A DNA stretch of 42,590 nucleotides from Desulfuromusa sp. (lineage in GTDB: Bacteria; Desulfobacterota; Desulfuromonadia; Desulfuromonadales; Geopsychrobacteraceae). The notes under the pieces are model-generated. The model was given only the letters and a program-made list of their open reading frames with translations. It was not told the DNA's origin and ran no database searches. Of the stretch, positions 7,540-15,729 are shown one piece after another. The stretch spans positions 1 through 42,590 of the forward strand of contig JAKIUD010000026.1 in assembly GCA_021647765.1 (NCBI GenBank). The letters run 5' to 3'. The position numbers were made by a program, and so were the translations under genes. Positions within the stretch are counted from its first letter, which is position 1; each line of letters begins with the position of its first letter.

Positions 7540-8334
7540 ATGAAACAATACGGCAAATTCTATCGAGGTATTCTCCCCATTTTTTTCTTCAGTATCTTAC
7601 TTCTCAGCAGTAGTGCGGCTGCTGAATCCACTCTATCAGTAAAAGATTGTAATAAATGCCATGAAGTCCAACCACGTGAGATCGATACCGCCGGCGCAGC
7701 TCATGAAAGTCAGATAAACTGTCTTGATTGTCATACAGGACATCGCCCAATGAGTGAGAACAATATCCCTGCCTGTAGCCAATGCCACGAAGGGAGCGAA
7801 CACTACTCTCTGAACAACTGCACGAGCTGTCATAACCCGCACCAGCCGCTGAATGTCGTCCTCACCGGGGAACTTAAAGCGGAGTGTCTGACGTGTCATA
7901 CCGAACAGAATGAACAGATGTTGGCAAATCCGAGTCAACACGGTGAAATGGCCTGTAACTTCTGTCATGCTGATAAACATGGTGTGATCCCGGCCTGTAC
8001 TGAGTGTCACGAACCGCATTCTGCAGAAATGGTACAAACCGATTGTGCTGTTTGTCACGCAGCTCACCAACCAACGGTTCTGGAATATCCCGATACAACG
8101 CCTAATTTGTTATGTGCCGCATGTCATGAGACCGCTTATGGACAGTTACTGGCAACCAACACCAAACATAAAGCTGTCGGCTGTGTGGAATGTCATGCTG
8201 ACAAACACAAAACCGTACCTCAGTGTAGTGACTGTCATGGGACTCCGCATGCGGCAGGGATTCACGCCAAATTCCCAGAGTGTGGAAGTTGCCATAATAC
8301 CGCTCACGATCTGAATAATCTGAAAAATGACTAA
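7540..8334 (+). CDS. Dodecahaem c-type cytochrome, paralogue 1 of 3
   Basis: A 264-residue secreted protein with an N-terminal signal peptide (basic MKQYGKFYR, then a hydrophobic stretch to about residue 27 ending SSSAAA). Twelve CXXCH motifs are seen in order: CNKCH, CLDCH, CSQCH, CTSCH, CLTCH, CNFCH, CTECH, CAVCH, CAACH, CVECH, CSDCH, CGSCH, roughly one haem per 20 residues. Extra histidines (HxP, KH, H..H) are probable distal ligands, indicating bis-His haems and a wire-like electron carrier in the periplasm or outside the cell. GGAGG precedes the ATG by 5 bases. It is the first of three tandem relatives with the same motif spacing; the third (9208-10002) is closest, sharing GHxPxSxxNIPxCSxCH and PHAxGIHxKFxxCGxCH. 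I do not recognise a named family beyond multihaem cytochrome c3-like proteins. Confidence 0.93.
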   Translation: MKQYGKFYRGILPIFFFSILLLSSSAAAESTLSVKDCNKCHEVQPREIDTAGAAHESQINCLDCHTGHRPMSENNIPACSQCHEGSEHYSLNNCTSCHNPHQPLNVVLTGELKAECLTCHTEQNEQMLANPSQHGEMACNFCHADKHGVIPACTECHEPHSAEMVQTDCAVCHAAHQPTVLEYPDTTPNLLCAACHETAYGQLLATNTKHKAVGCVECHADKHKTVPQCSDCHGTPHAAGIHAKFPECGSCHNTAHDLNNLKND

Positions 8335-9193
8335 AATGAGATTCTTTATTCCTTTACTTAGCGTAGTTTTACTCCTCGGCTCTTTTGGAACGGCTTTATC
8401 CGCTCCAAAAGAGCTGGTTGTGCCGCAGGAACATCTGCCAAAACAGAATGCGGCACTGTATGCAGCTGATCCTCAGCCGTTGACTCTGGAGCAGTGCGGA
8501 CAATGTCATCCGAAGCATTTTTCTGATGTCAAACAGACAGGTGGAAAACACCAGTTTGATTGCCGCGAATGCCATACAGTGTTTCACGCATACAATCCCC
8601 GCAAAGATAACTACGCGACACTCATGCCGAAATGTGAAACCTGCCACACGTTAGTGCATGGAAAAAAACATTCACAATGCGAGTCTTGTCACCAAAACCC
8701 GCATGCGGCTCAACAGAGTCCAGCGCTGGAACTACTGGAAAAAATATGTTCCGACTGCCATAAGAACCAGAGAGATCAGTTAGTGGATCTTCCAAGTCGG
8801 CATACTGATTTATCCTGTAGCAACTGTCATCACACTCAGCACGGCTATATTCCATCGTGTAATGAGTGCCACCAACCACATTTTGATACGCAAACTTTTT
8901 CCAGCTGCTCCACTTGTCACGCTGTTCACCAACCACTTGCTATCAGTTTTAATGATAATATTGAACTGCAGACTTGCGATGCATGTCATAGTGATATTTT
9001 TACGAAATGGCAGAGAACCCCCAGCAAGCATGGAGACGTCAGCTGCTCGTCATGTCACCGAGCTCACAAACAAATACCGCAGTGCTTAGACTGTCACACA
9101 ACACCGACTTCACACAGTAAGAAACTATTGGAAAAATTCCCCAGATGTCTGGACTGCCATCTGGATGTTCATGATCTACCAGTCAAAAACTAA
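8327..9193 (+). CDS. Dodecahaem c-type cytochrome, paralogue 2 of 3
   Basis: A 288-residue secreted protein with signal peptide (MTKMRFFIPLLSVVLLLGS... ending ALSA near residue 26) and twelve CXXCH motifs: CGQCH, CRECH, CETCH, CESCH, CSDCH, CSNCH, CNECH, CSTCH, CDACH, CSSCH, CLDCH, CLDCH. It overlaps the end of the first gene by eight bases; a second in-frame ATG at 8336 is also possible and neither has a strong ribosome site, suggesting translational coupling. It is the most divergent of the three: the region before the first haem is longer (about 56 residues) and it ends DVHDLPVKN. The overlap makes a common operon certain. Role: multihaem electron relay; partner and location are unknown. 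Confidence 0.92.
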   Translation: MTKMRFFIPLLSVVLLLGSFGTALSAPKELVVPQEHLPKQNAALYAADPQPLTLEQCGQCHPKHFSDVKQTGGKHQFDCRECHTVFHAYNPRKDNYATLMPKCETCHTLVHGKKHSQCESCHQNPHAAQQSPALELLEKICSDCHKNQRDQLVDLPSRHTDLSCSNCHHTQHGYIPSCNECHQPHFDTQTFSSCSTCHAVHQPLAISFNDNIELQTCDACHSDIFTKWQRTPSKHGDVSCSSCHRAHKQIPQCLDCHTTPTSHSKKLLEKFPRCLDCHLDVHDLPVKN

Positions 9194-9207
9194 GCAGATT
9201 CACCAGG

Positions 9208-10002
9208 GTGCTTGTGAAGAAATTTATTGGTCAAACAATACTTGCTGTTTTTCTGCTCGGCTGCACTGTCACTCCCAATTGGGGGGCAGATAGTGCGGCC
9301 GCTGCAGAAAAACCACTTGACCGCGAATTTTGCCGCAAATGTCATACCAAGGAAATTGATGATATTGAAACTAAAGGGATGGCGCATAAAACAGAGATTG
9401 ATTGTGTTGATTGCCATGCCGGGCACAAACCAAAATCTTTTGAAAACATTCCACGCTGCAGTCTCTGCCACTCTGACGCACCGCACTATAATCAATTACA
9501 ATGCTTGAACTGTCATCGGAATCCACATCGGCCACTCGAGATCAAGTTCCCGAAAAAAGCCTATGCCGAATGTCTGACCTGCCATGAAACTCAAGGAGAG
9601 GAGTTACAACAGTTCCCGAGCTATCACAGCACGCTGGCCTGCACCGATTGTCATCATCAACATAAGGATCTGCCTGAGTGCACGTCCTGTCATCAATCAC
9701 ATGATCCTACCATGGCAGAGGAAACTTGTCAGACCTGCCATGCCCCGCATAAACCGCTTCAAATAGCCTATAGCGATGATACTCCGACATCTTTCTGCTC
9801 ACCCTGCCATGCAGAAGCAACAGGTCTTCTGGAAAAAACCCAGAGCAAACATGGACAACTGAGCTGCGCTGAATGCCATATGAATCAACATGGAACCATA
9901 CCGGCATGTGAGGAGTGTCACGGCAAACCGCATGCCCCTGGAATCCACAATAAATTTTCCAGCTGTGGAGAATGCCATGGCACAGCTCACCAGCTAAATT
10001 GA
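9208..10002 (+). CDS. Dodecahaem c-type cytochrome, paralogue 3 of 3
   Basis: A protein of 264 residues from GTG 9208, or 262 from GTG 9214. The second has the better-placed AGGG site. The N-terminus (KKFIGQTILAVFLLGCTV) contains an LLGC lipobox-like sequence, so this copy may be a lipoprotein anchored to a membrane, unlike the other two. An alternative signal peptidase I site lies near WGADSAAAAE. Twelve CXXCH motifs: CRKCH, CVDCH, CSLCH, CLNCH, CLTCH, CTDCH, CTSCH, CQTCH, CSPCH, CAECH, CEECH, CGECH. It lies 14 bases after the second gene, completing a 36-haem operon, and is clearly homologous along its length to the first copy. No terminator with a T tract follows; a long inverted-repeat element begins 31 bases downstream. 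Confidence 0.92.
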   Translation: MLVKKFIGQTILAVFLLGCTVTPNWGADSAAAAEKPLDREFCRKCHTKEIDDIETKGMAHKTEIDCVDCHAGHKPKSFENIPRCSLCHSDAPHYNQLQCLNCHRNPHRPLEIKFPKKAYAECLTCHETQGEELQQFPSYHSTLACTDCHHQHKDLPECTSCHQSHDPTMAEETCQTCHAPHKPLQIAYSDDTPTSFCSPCHAEATGLLEKTQSKHGQLSCAECHMNQHGTIPACEECHGKPHAPGIHNKFSSCGECHGTAHQLN

Positions 10003-10033
10003 AACCCCTGACTCAAGTTTCAAATAGTTAAAG

Positions 10034-10204
10034 TTAAGCCTGGATCTGTGAGTAAAACGTGGATGAAGAGTGTAAGTGCTTGGATTGAATAAGTTATTCA
10101 AAAAATCTTAGCCCCACTCAAAGGTTCGGCGGCGATTTTTTGGACACTTAGGCAATTCAATGGCTTGCGCTATTCGCCGCGGCTTACTCACGGATCCAGG
10201 TTAA
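10034..10204. repeat. MITE-like element with about 21-bp terminal inverted repeats (family C)
   Basis: The left end (10034-10055, core CCTGGATCTGTGAGTAA) and right end (10184-10204, core TTACTCACGGATCCAGG) are near-perfect inverted repeats enclosing 128 bases. The interior has a ttgaataagttattcaa palindrome (near 10085-10101). No coding capacity. Only one copy is in the window, so mobility is inferred from structure. It could alternatively be a structured 3' UTR of the cytochrome operon. Confidence 0.55.
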
Positions 10205-10282
10205 GATTAGAGAGAGCGTCGAACTGGGATTTATGCACCAAAAAAGCTGTTTCATAGTCAAATATACATAATGTGAGCCTCT

Positions 10283-10376
10283 TGCAAAAATCGTCATCCT
10301 CGTAAAAGCGGGGATCCAGTTTTTGACAAACCCAAGAAACCTCTGGATTCCCGCCTCTGCAGGAATGACAGCCACT
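10283..10376. repeat. Interspersed palindromic repeat of the 'ATTCCCGC' type
   Basis: 'gtcatcctcgtaaaagcgggg atccag' and its inverted partner 'ctggattcccgcctctgc aggaatgac' flank about 20 bases. This type of palindrome is widespread between genes in proteobacteria. It can form a long hairpin. No coding role. Confidence 0.65.
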
Positions 10377-10447
10377 GAATTTTAAAGACTTCTGCAACAG
10401 ACCCATATACGTAGTGTAAATAATTTCACTGATTAAACGTTTTGATG

Positions 10448-10615
10448 CTAGGAGCCTGTCCGACAATACAAGAGCCTACTGCGAAACCGTCTAATCGGTT
10501 CATTTTTCCGTGCGTTTTCGACACATAGCGGTGCTATTCGCTCTCAAACTTACGAAAATCTGTCCTCGACCAGCCGATTTCTCGCTACACCACGTATTCT
10601 CGGGCAGGCTCCTAG
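10448..10615. repeat. Family B MITE-like element, complete copy (B1)
   Basis: 168 bases bounded by CTAGGAGCCTGTCCGA on the left and TCGGGCAGGCTCCTAG on the right, inverted with one mismatch. The terminal CTAG may be target duplication or part of the end. The interior (ctactgcgaaaccgtctaat, gctattcgctctcaaactta, cctcgaccagccgatttct) is about 90% the same as the copies at 17542-17682 and, inverted, 25376-25541. Any open frame across it is accidental. Confidence 0.8.
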
Positions 10616-10723
10616 GTAGAAATCATTGCCAGAAAGCTATTGGGAGAAGAGAAATTCCTGGGACAAGATTCAATAAATGTTTTTTTATCTGGTCAAAAAT
10701 CAATTCAAGGGGGTAACTAAGCT

Positions 10724-12676
10724 TTGAAGAATATCTTTGTCTCTTCACAACTAAACCGTCTTATGTTGACCATAGGTTATTTCGGTATTGGGGTCGCTTG
10801 GGCTCTTTATTCAAACAAATTATTTACATTTTTGCTCCCCAATCAGGAAGTGACAGCAGGATATTCTGCTGAACTCTACTATTGGTGCTTTGTGATTCTT
10901 TCATCAGGATTACTTTATCTATTGTTGAAATGCTGGGGTTCTTCACAGACAGAATCGCAGGAATCGCTATATAAGATGAAGCGTTCACTGAAAAGTTACA
11001 GTGAATGTACAAAAGCTATGATCAAGGCAGAGAACGAGATGACACTGATGAAAGATATCTGCCGTATTTGTGTTGAAGTTGGTGGCCATCGTATGGCATG
11101 GGTTGCTTTTGCTGAAAATGATTCACAAAAAACTCTCACTCCAGTAGCTCATTGGGGTGAGGAAGGTTGCTTTTTTGAAACGTTCCGTGCAACTTGGGCT
11201 GAAACTGAATGTGGAAAAGGTCCTATCGGAACAAGTATTCGCACCTGCGAACCGGTTATTTTTCAAAACTTGATGACAAACCCACGCTTCGAAAGCAGTC
11301 GAGAAGCGGCAAAGAAATGTGGCTATGCTTCATGTATTTCCCTTCCTTTACGAGATAGTAAGGACATTTTTGCCGCTCTGGTTATTTTTAATGCCAAACC
11401 GAATGCTTTTGATAAAGGGCATACATTACTGTTAGAAGAGCTTGCTGAAGATCTATCCTATGGGATTCAAATCTTACGACTTAAGGCTAAGCGTAAACAG
11501 GAGAGGGAAAAGAGCCTGATGCTTGCGGCGGTAACTGAACAAACCTCAGATGGGGTCATTACCTTAGATGCGAGTGGAAAAATTGAATACCTTAATCCCG
11601 GCTTCACTAAACTTTGTGGAATTCCTACCAATGAGGGCATTGGTATTCCTATTCATAATTTTGAATGTTCTAAACGCAATCCTGAATTTTACCGGGCTGT
11701 TCGAGAAGCACTCGAGACAAAAACCATGAGGGTTGGTCGTTTTATTAATAAGGACAGGGCTGGAAGTGACCATGATATTGACGCGAGGATAACACCAATT
11801 TTTGATAAGTCGGGTCAGGTTGTCAGGTATATTGTAACTGTTAGAGATGTAAGCCAGGAGGTTGAGTTGCAACGTCAACTCCGGCAGGTACAAAAAATGG
11901 AGGCTCTGGATACATTATCGGGAGGGATTGCACACGATTTCAACAATATCCTCGAAAACATTATGAGCAGTTCCGAGATGGGATTAGTTGCTGATGCTGA
12001 TGATAAACCTGTTCAGGAAAGTCTGCTGCAGATATTTAAAGAAACATTACGCGGTAAAGAACTTATCAAATCTTTTCTGGTCATAAGCCAGCAAAGGGAG
12101 CGACCTCAACAGCAGATTAAGATTTCTGAAGTCGTAAGGGACAGTGTGGATTCATTACGTGCAACCATACCGTCAATAATTAAATTGAAAAAGGAGATCA
12201 CTCCGGGGCTTGGATTAATAGCGGGAGACCCGGCACAAATCCATCAAGTGATTACAAATCTCTGTGCTAACGCGACTGACGCAATGCAGGCAACAGGGGG
12301 GATTCTGGAAGTCTGCCTCTCAAAGATGGTGATTCCAGTTGAGAGAATATCTCACTACCCAAATCTGACTCCCGGCGAACATGTCAAGTTAACAATCACA
12401 GATACTGGACATGGTATGGATCGAGAGGAGCTGGAACGTGTTTTTGACCCATTCTATACGACAAAGTTTCAGGACAGCGGTCGTGGTCTCGGCTTGTCGG
12501 TGGTTCATGGAATCATAAAGAACCATGATGGAGAAATTTCTGTGAACAGCATTATCGACATTGGAACCACGTTTGTAATTTTGCTTCCCCTGGTGGATAC
12601 TTTAGCCGAGCAGAAAAAAAAAGTGTCGTGGGATGGAACAGTGTCTCACAGGGACAAACCATGTCTGTTGGGATAG
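10724..12676 (+). CDS. Membrane-bound sensor histidine kinase (2 TM, GAF, PAS, HisKA, HATPase)
   Basis: A 650-residue kinase starting at TTG, with AAGGGGG about ten bases upstream; no ATG upstream fits. Two membrane segments (about 13-38 and 50-68) with only a short external loop suggest it senses membrane or cytoplasmic signals. A GAF domain follows (about 95-255), then a PAS domain (about 265-385: TSDGVITLDASGKIEYLNPGF). HisKA has phospho-acceptor His404 in SGGIAHDFNN. The HATPase_c domain shows the N box NLCANATDAM, G1 DTGHGMD, F box FDPFYTTK and G2 GRGLGLSVVHGI. A short tail follows and there is no receiver domain. It lies between two cytochrome loci, and the NtrC-type response regulator at 26965-28440 is the only such partner in the window, so pairing is plausible but unproven. 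Confidence 0.92.
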   Translation: MKNIFVSSQLNRLMLTIGYFGIGVAWALYSNKLFTFLLPNQEVTAGYSAELYYWCFVILSSGLLYLLLKCWGSSQTESQESLYKMKRSLKSYSECTKAMIKAENEMTLMKDICRICVEVGGHRMAWVAFAENDSQKTLTPVAHWGEEGCFFETFRATWAETECGKGPIGTSIRTCEPVIFQNLMTNPRFESSREAAKKCGYASCISLPLRDSKDIFAALVIFNAKPNAFDKGHTLLLEELAEDLSYGIQILRLKAKRKQEREKSLMLAAVTEQTSDGVITLDASGKIEYLNPGFTKLCGIPTNEGIGIPIHNFECSKRNPEFYRAVREALETKTMRVGRFINKDRAGSDHDIDARITPIFDKSGQVVRYIVTVRDVSQEVELQRQLRQVQKMEALDTLSGGIAHDFNNILENIMSSSEMGLVADADDKPVQESLLQIFKETLRGKELIKSFLVISQQRERPQQQIKISEVVRDSVDSLRATIPSIIKLKKEITPGLGLIAGDPAQIHQVITNLCANATDAMQATGGILEVCLSKMVIPVERISHYPNLTPGEHVKLTITDTGHGMDREELERVFDPFYTTKFQDSGRGLGLSVVHGIIKNHDGEISVNSIIDIGTTFVILLPLVDTLAEQKKKVSWDGTVSHRDKPCLLG

Positions 12677-12715
12677 AATAAGGATAAGGAGTCGCAGTCG
12701 TCGCAACTTATTCTA
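12674..12715. terminator. Inverted repeat between convergent genes, possible two-way terminator
   Basis: TAGAATAAG (12674-12682) pairs perfectly with CTTATTCTA (12707-12715) around a 24-base loop. It lies between the convergent kinase and isomerase genes. No T tract follows, so terminator activity is uncertain. Confidence 0.4.
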
Positions 12716-12743
12716 ACATTTACCTGCTTTACAGAGATCCGGG

Positions 12744-13718
12744 TTACTTCAGCTCATGAGGAAAGACCTCATGCTGGTAGATTTTTTTTAATCCGGCCAT
12801 CCATTCTGTATAGAGAATATCGTACTTTTTTTTCTCCTGCCTCTTGCGAATTTTTTCTTTGACCTCTTCAAATAACAACTGCTTTGGTTCTTTCAGTTCG
12901 GTCAATTTAATAATATTAAATCCGTCCCGGGTTTCAACCGGGCCAGCAATCTCCCCCGGTTTCAAATCAACAATGGCATCCTCAATTTCTTTGACAATCT
13001 GACCGGTGTGGAAATAACCGATATCACCACCGACAAACTTTGTTCGGTCGTCAGAATTATAATAAGCCAGATCATGAAAATCCTCCCCCGCTTTGGCTCG
13101 TTCAGCTAACCCCTCGGCTTTCAACCGCAAGGGTTCCTTCTCTGTCGCGATTCGCGTCGGATCAACCTTGATAAGAATGACACTGGCTCGATACTGTCTC
13201 GGTCGATTGTACATCCGTTTGTTTTTTTCATAAAAATTACGGATTTCTGCCGCGGAAAGTTTCGACTTTGACCCTACGGCCATCTCTTCGGCTTTTTTTG
13301 CCAATAATATGCGCTTCACAGAGGCATAGAAATCATCCAGACCTTCTTCTCCAAGAGCCTTTTGCAGTGCTTTTTTAGTTGGAAATTTTTTATGGATTTT
13401 CTCCAGCCGTTTGTCCAGATCGGATTTTGAAACAGAGATCTTTTGCTGTAAAGCATACTGAACCTTGTAGCCTTGATCGATCAGGTTATTCAACGCCTTC
13501 TCCCTGACCGCTGAGATTTTCTCCTGGGAAAGGGCTCCGTGGAAACGAGAGTTCATCGGCATAATTCTTTGCATTTCTCGGTTCAATTCATAAACTGTCA
13601 CGGGTGTATCAACGATCTTTGCAACAATTGTCGATTCCGCCAGAACGGTTCCTGCACTGAAGAAAAGGGTTAAACTTGTGGCAACAGCAAAGTATATCAA
13701 GGCAAGCGGTTTTAACAT
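12744..13718 (-). CDS. Periplasmic peptidyl-prolyl isomerase, parvulin/SurA type
   Basis: A 324-residue exported protein. The signal peptide ends near residue 27 (VLA-ES). A SurA_N-like helical chaperone region (about 30-170: VAKIVDTPVTVYELN...LNNLIDQ) is followed by a rotamase (PpiC) domain (about 175-280), with YRASVILIKVDP, AKAGEDFHDLAYYNSDD, VGGDIGYFHTGQI and GPVETRDGFNIIKL, and a basic C-terminal helix. AGGAG lies seven bases before the ATG. It is the last gene of the minus-strand cytochrome locus, 33 bases after the HAMP protein gene. Dedicated isomerases commonly sit in outer-surface cytochrome clusters of this order; a role in folding or export of the haem proteins or beta-barrel is inferred. 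Confidence 0.9.
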   Translation of the reverse strand: MLKPLALIYFAVATSLTLFFSAGTVLAESTIVAKIVDTPVTVYELNREMQRIMPMNSRFHGALSQEKISAVREKALNNLIDQGYKVQYALQQKISVSKSDLDKRLEKIHKKFPTKKALQKALGEEGLDDFYASVKRILLAKKAEEMAVGSKSKLSAAEIRNFYEKNKRMYNRPRQYRASVILIKVDPTRIATEKEPLRLKAEGLAERAKAGEDFHDLAYYNSDDRTKFVGGDIGYFHTGQIVKEIEDAIVDLKPGEIAGPVETRDGFNIIKLTELKEPKQLLFEEVKEKIRKRQEKKKYDILYTEWMAGLKKIYQHEVFPHELK

Positions 13719-13751
13719 TAAAAATCTCCTGTCAGAATTTGTCGGCGGTTT

Positions 13752-14312
13752 TCAGGACAATGAAATATTGTCTAACAATTTTTTCAGTTTATCTTTTCCA
13801 CTGTGCAAAAGTTTCGGGTCAGCAGAGCTCAGAGTTCCTTGCTCCAGATCATTCAGCGCCTCGCTCAGCTGTTCGAAGCGAGTGAGGTTGTTTATCCGCG
13901 CCTGTTCAAGAATGGAAGTCAGATCTCCAATCTCCATGAAACAATCATCACAGGTAAAAGGTCTGGTAAAATTCCCTTCTGCCATAACCTGGATGGTCTC
14001 TTCCATTCTGGAAAAATGTCTGTTAATTCTTTTGAAAATAAACAGCGAGAGGAGCAAAATAGTCATAACGACTACGAGAATAATGTAGAAATTGACACTA
14101 AATAACAGGTCGACAAGAAAATCTCCTGCCCGATCGATTTTTATGTGGGTTGAGTACAGGTGTCGCTCAACAGCCGCGTTAATCTGAAAAAATAAAAAAT
14201 AGGAGCCCAGACCGACGATTCCGGAAACAACAAAGGCGTAGAGGAGGATAAAGTGACCCTGAAATTGCTTTTTAATGAGAAATTTCCGTTTAAAAAAACT
14301 GGGACGTGCCAT
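13752..14312 (-). CDS. Two-TM HAMP-domain membrane protein without output domain (1 of 2)
   Basis: The ATG at 14312 has GGAG seven bases upstream and gives MARPSFFKRKF, 186 residues; the frame is open to 14363 but without a site. A basic N-terminus, TM1 (about 20-42), a roughly 35-residue external loop (AAVERHLYSTHIKIDRAGDF), TM2 (about 75-97), then a HAMP-like linker (FKRINRHFSRMEETIQVMAEGNF) and about 85 more residues, mostly helical, including CDDC at about residues 122-125. No kinase, GGDEF or methyl-accepting domain follows. Together with 15126-15671 it brackets the heptahaem cytochrome gene. Function unknown; it may transmit a redox or assembly signal or form a complex with that cytochrome. 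Confidence 0.75.
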   Translation of the reverse strand: MARPSFFKRKFLIKKQFQGHFILLYAFVVSGIVGLGSYFLFFQINAAVERHLYSTHIKIDRAGDFLVDLLFSVNFYIILVVVMTILLLSLFIFKRINRHFSRMEETIQVMAEGNFTRPFTCDDCFMEIGDLTSILEQARINNLTRFEQLSEALNDLEQGTLSSADPKLLHSGKDKLKKLLDNISLS

Positions 14313-14331
14313 GGGCAGATCTCCTGTGACT

Positions 14332-15129
14332 TTATTTAATATGACATTCCAGACAGAGTGCACTGCCGGAATTGTTCATAGTCAGCATACGGTGTTGGCT
14401 TGAATAAGGATTGTGACAAGAAGCACAACCGACTTTACCGTCATAGAGAGCAATATAGGGGGAAAGTGACTCTACCGGCCGCAGCTCGCGATCATGCAAC
14501 GCCGCTTTCCGGTAATTCATCCCGATCGGATGAGAAAGCCCTTCCCTTTGATAGATGACCGCATTTCCACCAGCAATCGCATAACTGGTATCCGAAGCGA
14601 TCACCCCGTCATGGCAACTCAGACATTCCATTGAAAAATGATCCAAAACCTGAGCCAGTGTCGAGTCATCATGATAAACACCGTGTTTGGCATGGGCGAT
14701 ACTGACGGTTCCGACATGTGGATCCTGCATCGGCAACCGTCCTCTGTGACAGAGGTTACAAAAATCCCGTCCTCTCGCATCGGTTCGCATGTATTGATTA
14801 TCAGCACCGGCGTGAGGATTATGACAGGTGGCACAAGTCATCTTACCGCTCCAGTCGAGCAGAAACCCTTCGGGAACCTGCATGCTCGGCACGACCCCGA
14901 TCGGGTGGGAGTTTTCCCGCGGAACATTGTGGCACTCAAGGCATAAAAAGCTGATTGAACGGGAAAAACGACCAGGTTTCCCCGTTTCCGGCTGGGTTAG
15001 ATGGCAGCGATTGCAGCGACCCGAAAACTCATGCCCTTTGTTCTTGAGACCACCCCAGAGGGCAACGCTAAAGAGCAAGGATCCCGTGACGAGCCCGATC
15101 AGACAAATAACAAGAGGTCTGGTTTTCAC
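14332..15129 (-). CDS. Heptahaem c-type cytochrome with N-terminal membrane anchor or signal
   Basis: A 265-residue protein starting at GTG 15129, which overlaps the stop of the upstream gene (GTGA) and has a strong GGGGGG site. A hydrophobic N-terminal segment (about 6-27) is not followed by a clear cleavage site, so it may stay as an anchor. Seven CXXCH motifs: CNRCH, CLECH, CATCH, CNLCH, CLSCH, CASCH, CLECH. Recurrent SHPIG motifs (NSHPIGVVP, LSHPIGMNY) and the C-terminal 'NNSGSALCLECHIK' resemble the doubled-CXXCH cytochromes at 23094 and 15730. It lies between two HAMP-only membrane proteins in a tight operon (overlap 4 bases, then 19 bases). Likely a periplasmic electron carrier. Confidence 0.9.
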   Translation of the reverse strand: MKTRPLVICLIGLVTGSLLFSVALWGGLKNKGHEFSGRCNRCHLTQPETGKPGRFSRSISFLCLECHNVPRENSHPIGVVPSMQVPEGFLLDWSGKMTCATCHNPHAGADNQYMRTDARGRDFCNLCHRGRLPMQDPHVGTVSIAHAKHGVYHDDSTLAQVLDHFSMECLSCHDGVIASDTSYAIAGGNAVIYQREGLSHPIGMNYRKAALHDRELRPVESLSPYIALYDGKVGCASCHNPYSSQHRMLTMNNSGSALCLECHIK

Positions 15130-15671
15130 TGGTTCCCCCCCTCGGAATAAAAGGCTCCCATACTTTCACGCACCTTAAGGATCTGTTGCCGAAGTGCTTC
15201 AAAATCAGCGGCAGAAGAAGTTTCGATATTTTCACTCAAGGCTTGGGCGTTACCGTAAACACTGCGTGAAAAAGTCGTGAGATCATTCAAGGAATCGACC
15301 ATCGGTTTCAATTGATCCGTAGCTCTGGTTACAATCTGTTCCGGGAACTGTCCGGCAGCAATCTGCCCCAGAACTTCTTCATAGCGAAAAATCGGACCGG
15401 CAATCTGATGAGAGACCAGTAAAGTGATGATCAGAGTCAGAAATACAATAAAAAATATCTGCAAGAAAGCAATGAGCGAAAGATAGAGCGGCAGGTTCTG
15501 ATCCAGAAAATAGAGAGTCTGTAAATTTTCCAGATAACTGCCACCAAGTGCCTTGTTCACGAGCAGGTAGAGCAAGAAATTAGCACAGAAGAAAACAACC
15601 AGAATAACCAGGCAGTATTTAATCTGAAATGCGCTGCTAAAACTTAATTTAATCGATTTTTGACTGCTCAC
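15126..15671 (-). CDS. Two-TM HAMP-domain membrane protein without output domain (2 of 2)
   Basis: A 181-residue protein starting at GTG 15671 (AGGAG nine bases upstream). TM1 (about 17-38), an external loop of about 30 residues, TM2 (about 62-86), then a HAMP domain with the classic entry SHQIAGPIFRYEEVLGQIAA and a helical tail of about 80 residues. There is no output domain. Topology and size match the protein at 13752-14312, though sequence identity is low; they look like distant paralogues. Translationally coupled to the heptahaem cytochrome downstream. Function unknown. Confidence 0.75.
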   Translation of the reverse strand: MSSQKSIKLSFSSAFQIKYCLVILVVFFCANFLLYLLVNKALGGSYLENLQTLYFLDQNLPLYLSLIAFLQIFFIVFLTLIITLLVSHQIAGPIFRYEEVLGQIAAGQFPEQIVTRATDQLKPMVDSLNDLTTFSRSVYGNAQALSENIETSSAADFEALRQQILKVRESMGAFYSEGGNQ

Positions 15672-15729
15672 AGAATTGTTCTCCTGACTCTTTAGCCACC
15701 AATGACTTCCACCCTCGGCAATCCGGCAA

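Noticed and set aside
7035..10204. Genomic island inserted at selC carrying the 12-haem operon
   Set aside because: No integrase and no duplicated tRNA 3' end were found downstream, so island status is unsupported.
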